In this document: in pieces, positions 13,802 through 18,678 of the stretch | How the letters are laid out: the number at the start of each line of letters is the position of its first letter | Position numbering within the stretch: position 1 is the first letter of the stretch | From: Nitrospirota bacterium | GTDB lineage: Bacteria > Nitrospinota_A > UBA7883 | Direction: 5' to 3' | Assembly: GCA_011052055.1 (NCBI GenBank) | Contig: DRJW01000306.1 | Span: forward strand, 1-18,678 | DNA: 18,678 nucleotides | Program-made: the position numbers and the translations under genes | Notes under the pieces: generated by a model | The model's input: the letters and a program-made list of their open reading frames with translations, nothing else | The model's database searches: none | Told to the model about the DNA's origin: nothing

Positions 13802-14824
13802 TTACCGCGCATTTGCGATTTCAGAACGCGCCTTGATGTCCGTTTCCACAAGGGACTCTCCAAAACCGAGCGAAAAACGGCTGTTAACGCCTGGCCTATG
13901 TCGGTTGCGTATAAGATCCTCGGCAAAACGAATCCGTCCTTGCTGGAACAAAAGGACAATGGTAGAGCTACCGGGGAAGAACATGCTTTTGGGTTGGCCT
14001 CTGGAAAGGAGCATACCTGTCGTCATCTTGGAAGGTGAATTGTAGCGATGTTGGCTATAACACTGTTTAATTCCTCCTATCATTAAGGCGGCGATTTCGA
14101 TCATGGCCACCATCCCTGCTTTCGATCCACCAGCCGAATCTGTATCTATTATTGTTACGGCTCTTTTATTTTTCGAATACGGAGCGGCGCTTTTGATTAT
14201 GGCGCCGGGGTTGCACGAGTGGTAGTCTCCATCGATTTCATAGTATGCTGACACCCTGCCTGATACCGGGGCGTGGTTGTAGTGATACTTTTCCGGTGTT
14301 AACCTGAACACGGCGAAATCACAATCTTTAAAAGCCCCATGCCATTCAAGGCTTGACGGTCCCAGTAGCTCTTCAAGATTAAAGAATTTTTCTTTTATAA
14401 ACAGGTTGCGTGTATTTTGAAATGATCCTATAAGGATCCTTGAATCTGACGGAGATACTATTGCGCGCCGGCTCTCAGGCATCGGCCTGGTTTCCCAATA
14501 CCGGATTTTTCGCTCGAAAACTTTTCTGGGCGTGTTTAAACTTTTTGGGTCATCCAGACATTCGGATATATCCAATCCTATTTCCCGCATAAAGCGCGAA
14601 GTCCCGGTAAGCTTTGCGGCCAGAGGCGCGTCATAATTTATAAACCCCAGCAAACTGGAGAACCGGGCGGAAGTTACCGCCTTGAACAAGGCGGGCATAC
14701 GTTCCCTGATGTCGGAGTAAACAAGGTTTAAAACTTTGTCGCTGAAAAGCTTTTCAGTCCGTACTGTGGATGTGTCCCTGTCAATATATTGATGCGCGGC
14801 TCGACTCATCTGTTTTCTTTTCAT
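13802..14824 (-). CDS. psd: Phosphatidylserine decarboxylase family protein
   Basis: This is a 340-residue phosphatidylserine decarboxylase (PSD) proenzyme homologue. PSD self-cleaves at an LGST-type motif to form a pyruvoyl cofactor, then turns phosphatidylserine into phosphatidylethanolamine at the membrane. Seen here are SPSDSRILIG with D127 (SPADG-like), FFNLEELLG at 147-155, RLTPEKYHYNHAPVSGR with H181 and H184, and the processing site PGSST at 284-288 followed by IVLLFQQGRI. D127, H184 and S286 or S287 would make the expected Asp-His-Ser triad. The site has one residue more than LGST, which leaves the cleavage bond ambiguous. The ATG at 14824 overlaps the end of the upstream 801-residue gene by 44 nt; the ATG at 14809 is an alternative. 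This may be a specialised paralogue instead of the only PSD of the cell. Confidence 0.88.
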   Translation of the reverse strand: MKRKQMSRAAHQYIDRDTSTVRTEKLFSDKVLNLVYSDIRERMPALFKAVTSARFSSLLGFINYDAPLAAKLTGTSRFMREIGLDISECLDDPKSLNTPRKVFERKIRYWETRPMPESRRAIVSPSDSRILIGSFQNTRNLFIKEKFFNLEELLGPSSLEWHGAFKDCDFAVFRLTPEKYHYNHAPVSGRVSAYYEIDGDYHSCNPGAIIKSAAPYSKNKRAVTIIDTDSAGGSKAGMVAMIEIAALMIGGIKQCYSQHRYNSPSKMTTGMLLSRGQPKSMFFPGSSTIVLLFQQGRIRFAEDLIRNRHRPGVNSRFSLGFGESLVETDIKARSEIANAR

Positions 14825-17186
14825 CTTTATAACTGTCTGATCGTTTCATGTCGTAAGCGATGGTTATCAAAACCAGGTGGATAAGCTCCGCGACAAGCGA
14901 CAGGCTGGCTCTGCCGCTCACTATTTTTTCTTTTATCGACGCCAGATAATTCACGCCACTCCGGGGGCCGATTATCGAGTGAATCGCCTCTGCGTAAGGC
15001 TCCGTTTGTAAATACGCTCCCGCGCCTATCCACATAAGGTCGTCAGAAAGAAGCTCTAGAGCCTCCTCGATATGTTTTTTACGGAGGCTACCTCTGTAAT
15101 ATTTTTCGGCCGCCAGATTGAAATCGTCGCCGGAAAGTTTCATGGGAGAAGATACACCCGCCTCTTTGATAATTCCACGGGTCAGTTTTCCAGCGGCGGA
15201 ATATTTTTCCTGCTCCGTCACCCTTTTTTCAAGTTTGCTTATGACTTCTTCTAACCTGAACAGCTCAATAAGATCAGCCGCATCTTCTTTTAAGGTCGTT
15301 ATAAGGGCTTTTCGGTATTCCTCGGTGTGGCAACGGATATATCCTGGATATCTAGAGCTCATACGGGTACGCTTCATTTTTTTGAGTATATTTATCAGGA
15401 ACCTGTTTCTTGTCGCTACGCTGACATAAAAGGTTGGTAACTGCGTAGCCGAGCAAAAAAAGGGCTGACGCCTTTCGCTCTCTAAAAATGGATCGTCGGG
15501 TATATGCGCGTGGCTGACATCGCCTTTCAAAATATATTTGTACGCTAAAGCCGCCAAAAGATTCTGAAGGCTGACAGCTTCGCCCATGTCTTCTACAATA
15601 TTTTCAAAAAGGCTGTAATACCTCCCCTCGAACCCGGAAAATCCCATAGCCTGAAATTCACGTAATTTATACGGCAGGGAAAGAGACATTCTTTCATCGA
15701 AAATCCCCATATCGAAAAGGTCTTGTTTAAGTCTGGACTCGTTTCCCGTCTCGCCGTTAAGGGCCGGGCTCTGGTGTGTGCTCATCAACGCGACCGGATA
15801 ATCGATAAGCCTGAAATCAGGAATAAAATCTCCCTTCAAGCCGAAGACGAGGCTCGTGAGCCCGTCCAGCCATTTAGGGCCGAAAGGGGTAACAGGTTGT
15901 CCGAATATTTTTAACTTCGCCTTTTTTCTCCACCGGCGCCAAAACATTCGCAGGTGAGTATAATCGAGCTCATGCGGCAGAAACCCCAGCACGGTTTCTG
16001 GATGAAAATCCTTAAAATCAAGTCTGTATGGCGCGGAGCTGTATGACCCCACAAATAACGGAAGAAAATGCTCCATGATTTTAATCGCCAGGTCGCCGAG
16101 CCGTTTCTCATCATTTGCGGTAAAATCCGCCTCACCTTTATTTAAAAGCCTGGTGAGTATGCGGCTACCCAGACTTACATGAACTCCGTTATTGGCCAAA
16201 CTGATGTTCGACATTTTCGGAAGCGTAACCAGTTCTCTCGATATTATCCCGGCTTCTCTCAGCTTTGAAATAGCGTTCAACTGGCTTCTCGATAGCGTTT
16301 GATGGCAAAGGATCATGTAATTGTTTTTCTCTTCACCTTTATCCCATCCGGAAAGACATGGGCTCAAAAATAGCTCACGATAAAACGAATCAGATATTAT
16401 CTCGTTAATGCGCTTAAGCCGGGTGGGGGGATGCGGCGCGGAGTAAATCATAACCGTCTGACTGTTTTTCCTGAGCTCGAATTTTATATTTGCGTACATC
16501 ACCAGCAACTGAGTCAATAGTGAGCGTTTCGCCGTCTCCTTTGCTATTTCTTTTCCCATGCCATTGGCCGGGCTCAAGTTGACTATATGAAACGAGATTA
16601 TTTCCGGCGACGTGTTATCGTTAAGAAACTTGTCCAAAAGTTTTTCGCCTGTTTCCCTGACAATTTCAGAAATAAATCCCTCTGAAATACTTATTACGTC
16701 CGCAAGCGCAAGCTTGAGCATGTAGCTAACAGGAATCCTGAAATACTCTTCTTCTTTTAATGTTGTGTGGAATTTATCAGCGTCGCGTCTCTTCGGACCC
16801 GATGGATTGCTTTTATTAGCCAGCATATCGTTTCTGAATACTTTTCTTGCGAAAGGGGTCAATACATTTTTTGGGAACCTGACCCAGCTGTTCTCCCAGA
16901 CCTTTTCGGGATTATCAAGGAACTGTTCAAGGTCGGAGAAAAGAGTTTTGGACGTATCTCCAGAGGCGACTCTTTTTGCGAGATTTTTATAATAGTTAGA
17001 ATTTTTAATCGCGATTGAAAGATCAGCGTTTTCTTTTGTCGCCAAAACGGCGGTCTGAAACTCGTTTTCGGCGCCCGCTGTAGCGTCGTCCGATGAGAAA
17101 GGGATAGACTCGATGAATCTGTCCGAATCAGGCGCGGCGATATCGAGAGCTTTTAATATTCTGGAGAGGTCGCCAGGTTTGGTCAC
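14781..17186 (-). CDS. Uncharacterised 801-residue protein upstream of psd
   Basis: I do not recognise this protein. It is 801 residues, soluble-looking and mixed in charge, with no signal peptide. Distinctive segments include AENEFQTAV near residue 40, PYRLDFKDFHPETVLGF followed by the aromatic-rich LPHELDYTHLRMFWRRW (about 395-425), a coiled-coil-like stretch in the LIELFRLEEVISKLEKRV region (about 645), and a hydrophobic LSLVAELIHLVLITIAYDM near the C-terminus that could touch the membrane. The start is a GTG, supported by AGAAGG 7 nt upstream; a TACAAT -10-like box sits at 17209-17204. It overlaps the phosphatidylserine decarboxylase gene by 44 nt, so coupled translation and a joint function in lipid metabolism are likely (inference). 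The reading frame is intact over its full length, and the antisense ORFs are short, so it is clearly a real gene. Confidence 0.8.
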   Translation of the reverse strand: MTKPGDLSRILKALDIAAPDSDRFIESIPFSSDDATAGAENEFQTAVLATKENADLSIAIKNSNYYKNLAKRVASGDTSKTLFSDLEQFLDNPEKVWENSWVRFPKNVLTPFARKVFRNDMLANKSNPSGPKRRDADKFHTTLKEEEYFRIPVSYMLKLALADVISISEGFISEIVRETGEKLLDKFLNDNTSPEIISFHIVNLSPANGMGKEIAKETAKRSLLTQLLVMYANIKFELRKNSQTVMIYSAPHPPTRLKRINEIISDSFYRELFLSPCLSGWDKGEEKNNYMILCHQTLSRSQLNAISKLREAGIISRELVTLPKMSNISLANNGVHVSLGSRILTRLLNKGEADFTANDEKRLGDLAIKIMEHFLPLFVGSYSSAPYRLDFKDFHPETVLGFLPHELDYTHLRMFWRRWRKKAKLKIFGQPVTPFGPKWLDGLTSLVFGLKGDFIPDFRLIDYPVALMSTHQSPALNGETGNESRLKQDLFDMGIFDERMSLSLPYKLREFQAMGFSGFEGRYYSLFENIVEDMGEAVSLQNLLAALAYKYILKGDVSHAHIPDDPFLESERRQPFFCSATQLPTFYVSVATRNRFLINILKKMKRTRMSSRYPGYIRCHTEEYRKALITTLKEDAADLIELFRLEEVISKLEKRVTEQEKYSAAGKLTRGIIKEAGVSSPMKLSGDDFNLAAEKYYRGSLRKKHIEEALELLSDDLMWIGAGAYLQTEPYAEAIHSIIGPRSGVNYLASIKEKIVSGRASLSLVAELIHLVLITIAYDMKRSDSYKDEKKTDESSRASIY

Positions 17187-17237
17187 TTGCAGGCCTTCTG
17201 GATATTGTATTTTAAAAAAAGTTTTTGGGGTCTGGCT

Positions 17238-17278
17238 AAAAAAAACCGTCCATCCCCTTTATGTAAGGGAATGGACGG
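17238..17278 (-). terminator. Intrinsic terminator after pstS
   Basis: On the minus strand, a 14-bp stem with one mismatch (arms 17265-17278 and 17246-17259) and a 5-nt loop is followed by eight Ts (17245-17238). It lies 25 nt after the pstS stop and separates pstS from the 801-residue gene, so the downstream genes probably use their own promoter. No pstC follows. Confidence 0.9.
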
Positions 17279-17302
17279 CGGATAAAACCAACAACCCTTA
17301 AA

Positions 17303-18151
17303 TTAAAGGGAAGCTAAAGAACTAAGCCTTACCGGCTCCGGCAGAGGCACATAACCTGCCTTGACCGCCAGTTTCTGCCCTTTCTTGGAAAGCTCGAAAT
17401 CAATAAATTTCTTCGCAAGACCTTTGGGCTTGCCAATGGTGTACTGGTATAAAGATCGTGAAACCGGATAAGACCCGTCCGATACGGTTTCCGGAGAAGG
17501 TGAAACGCCGTTGACCTTCGCCACTTTGACACCCTCGGCGTAGCTTAAGCCGCCGTAGCCTATGGCGTTCTTGTCTTTTGAGACTGCGTTAACAACGCTG
17601 GCCGTTCCCGGCATGTTCTGGCAATCCACCGCGTAATTTTCTTTCTTGAGCACATGCTTTTTGAAAAAAGCGTATGTTCCAGAGCTGTTCTCCCTGCTGT
17701 AACGGATAATCTTCGCGTCATTGCCGCCCACTTCTTTCCAGTTGTTTATCTTACCGGTATAAATGCCTTTGAGTTGAGCCGTGGAAAGATCGCTTACCGG
17801 GTTGTCAGGGTGCATGTATAAGGAAATGCCGTCCAGGGCTATGGCCACTTCGAATACCTTGGCGCCATCTTTCTCGATCTTCTTTCTTTCCTTCTTCTTC
17901 ATCGGGCGCGACGCGTCGGCTATGTCCGTCGAGCCGTTAATGATGGCGGCGATCCCCACTCCGCTTCCTCCGCCTGTGACCTGTATAACCGCGCCTTTGT
18001 TTTGACTCATATAGGCCGCCGCTTCCGCTGTCACCATCTCCAATAGCGTGTCGCTTCCCTGGATAGTAAGTTTTTTTCCTGCGTCGGCGGTTCCGGTAGC
18101 GATAAACGCCACCGACATGAATGCTACCAACAGTCTCAAAATCTTGTTCAT
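17303..18151 (-). CDS. pstS: Phosphate-binding protein PstS
   Basis: This is a 282-residue periplasmic phosphate-binding protein of the Pst ABC transporter. It has a Sec signal peptide (basic MNKILR, hydrophobic core, ADA cleavage site near residue 24) and no lipobox. Phosphate-contact regions are visible: IQGSDTLLEM (30-39), TGGGSGVGI (59-67), D79 in DIADASRPM, and YSRENSSGTY at 151-160, where R153, S157, G158 and T159 match the arginine and SGT loop of PstS. AAAGGAG upstream supports the ATG at 18151. It follows the histidine kinase gene by 51 nt and ends at a strong terminator. The transporter genes pstCAB are not in this window, so this copy may be a stand-alone or sensing version. High expression under phosphate limitation is typical of the family. 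Confidence 0.93.
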   Translation of the reverse strand: MNKILRLLVAFMSVAFIATGTADAGKKLTIQGSDTLLEMVTAEAAAYMSQNKGAVIQVTGGGSGVGIAAIINGSTDIADASRPMKKKERKKIEKDGAKVFEVAIALDGISLYMHPDNPVSDLSTAQLKGIYTGKINNWKEVGGNDAKIIRYSRENSSGTYAFFKKHVLKKENYAVDCQNMPGTASVVNAVSKDKNAIGYGGLSYAEGVKVAKVNGVSPSPETVSDGSYPVSRSLYQYTIGKPKGLAKKFIDFELSKKGQKLAVKAGYVPLPEPVRLSSLASL

Positions 18152-18202
18152 TGTGCTTTGTCTCCTTTAAAATTTGATTGATAATAAATTGAATCGACTG
18201 AT

Positions 18203-18678
18203 TTATCGCATCGGCTCTCCTGCGGTGAAGGGGAGGAGCATTACAAAAGCCGCCCCCTTCCTCTTCGTTGCGTCCAACGCATATATGTTTCCGCCGTGCC
18301 GCTCAACGATCATACGCGCGTTATGCAACCCTAACCCCGCTCCCTTGAACACTCTGGTGGAGGTCAGTCCCACCTGCTCAAACCTTTTGAATATGCGCTC
18401 TCTCTCCTCAGGTAGCACGCCAAGTCCATCGTCTTCAACTTTGAGGACAATCATGTTTCCGTCTGCTTCGGCGGAAACCAAAATCGTTCCACCTGAAGGA
18501 CTAAATTTAAGGGCGTTGGAAACAAGGTTGTTTAATGCGTGTAACCTGAGCCTTTTCATGTCCCATTGAACAGCTGGCAAAGGATTTTTCACCTCCACTG
18601 TTATCTCTATGTTCCTGGCCTCCGCCTCGTAACGGAAGGTATTCACAGTTTCCAAAAGCTCGCTTTCAATATCAAATA
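18203..18678 (-). CDS. Sensor histidine kinase, C-terminal part (cut by window edge)
   Basis: The frame is open to the right edge of the window, so only the last 158 or so residues are seen. They form a HATPase_c catalytic domain: N box ALNNLVSNALKF, G1 box VEDDGLGV, F box RIFKRFEQ and G2 box GAGLGLHNARMIVERHGG. The sensor, HAMP/PAS and His-containing dimerisation regions lie outside. Residues upstream of the TTG at 18655 (FDIESELLETV) continue the usual linker after the phosphoacceptor domain, so 18655 is not the true start. It phosphorylates a response regulator not seen next to it; the one at 4233 is a candidate. Being directly upstream of pstS, a PhoR-like role is plausible but not proven. 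Confidence 0.9.
   Translation of the reverse strand, partial: FDIESELLETVNTFRYEAEARNIEITVEVKNPLPAVQWDMKRLRLHALNNLVSNALKFSPSGGTILVSAEADGNMIVLKVEDDGLGVLPEERERIFKRFEQVGLTSTRVFKGAGLGLHNARMIVERHGGNIYALDATKRKGAAFVMLLPFTAGEPMR

Overview
The window looks like part of the chromosome of a Gram-negative, probably deltaproteobacterium-like bacterium. The basis is indirect: moderate G+C by eye, a periplasmic PstS with a Sec signal, a phosphatidylserine decarboxylase, and a 'GAK system' cluster (the NCBIfam name for a conserved neighbourhood of ATP-grasp, amphi-Trp and HprK-related kinase genes that I associate with Desulfovibrio-like genomes). I cannot name the species. No rRNA, tRNA, CRISPR array, insertion sequence or phage gene is visible.

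Layout. (1) Positions 160-3867, minus strand: a radical SAM protein and, upstream of it, an 817-residue fusion of a complete PHP phosphoesterase domain to an SQD2/MgtA-like GT4 glycosyltransferase. (2) Positions 3868-4232: a divergent promoter region. (3) Positions 4233-4925, plus strand: an OmpR/PhoB-type response regulator. (4) Positions 5067-11770, plus strand: a compact seven-gene operon with an atypical PHP-like protein, a short amphi-Trp protein, a PhoU-PhoU-APH-kinase fusion, a RimK-like ATP-grasp enzyme, HprK-related kinase B, a CofD/YvcK-related protein, and a second amphi-Trp protein with an acidic tail. A strong hairpin terminator at 11786-11830 closes it. (5) Positions 11965-17186, minus strand: a small helical, possibly PhoU-like protein, an Lgt-like membrane protein, a phosphatidylserine decarboxylase, and an unrecognised 801-residue protein. 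(6) Positions 17303-18678, minus strand: the 3' end of a sensor histidine kinase followed by pstS, closed by a terminator. Positions 1-159 hold nothing I recognise.

How it may work together. The common theme is phosphate: PstS, a histidine kinase, an OmpR-type regulator, PhoU domains and PHP phosphoesterases. Three intergenic regions, serving four transcription starts, carry TTAAC-like hexamers repeated every 11 bp. This is the geometry of PhoP/PhoB-type boxes. The best set is four hexamers just upstream of a perfect TATAAT for the PHP-GT4 gene. My working model is a phosphate-starvation regulon that includes (a) a one-protein membrane-lipid remodelling enzyme, with phosphoesterase and diacylglycerol glycosyltransferase in one chain, and (b) the functionally uncharacterised GAK pathway, joined here to PhoU. 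The families and repeats are seen in the sequence; the regulon and the lipid role are inference.
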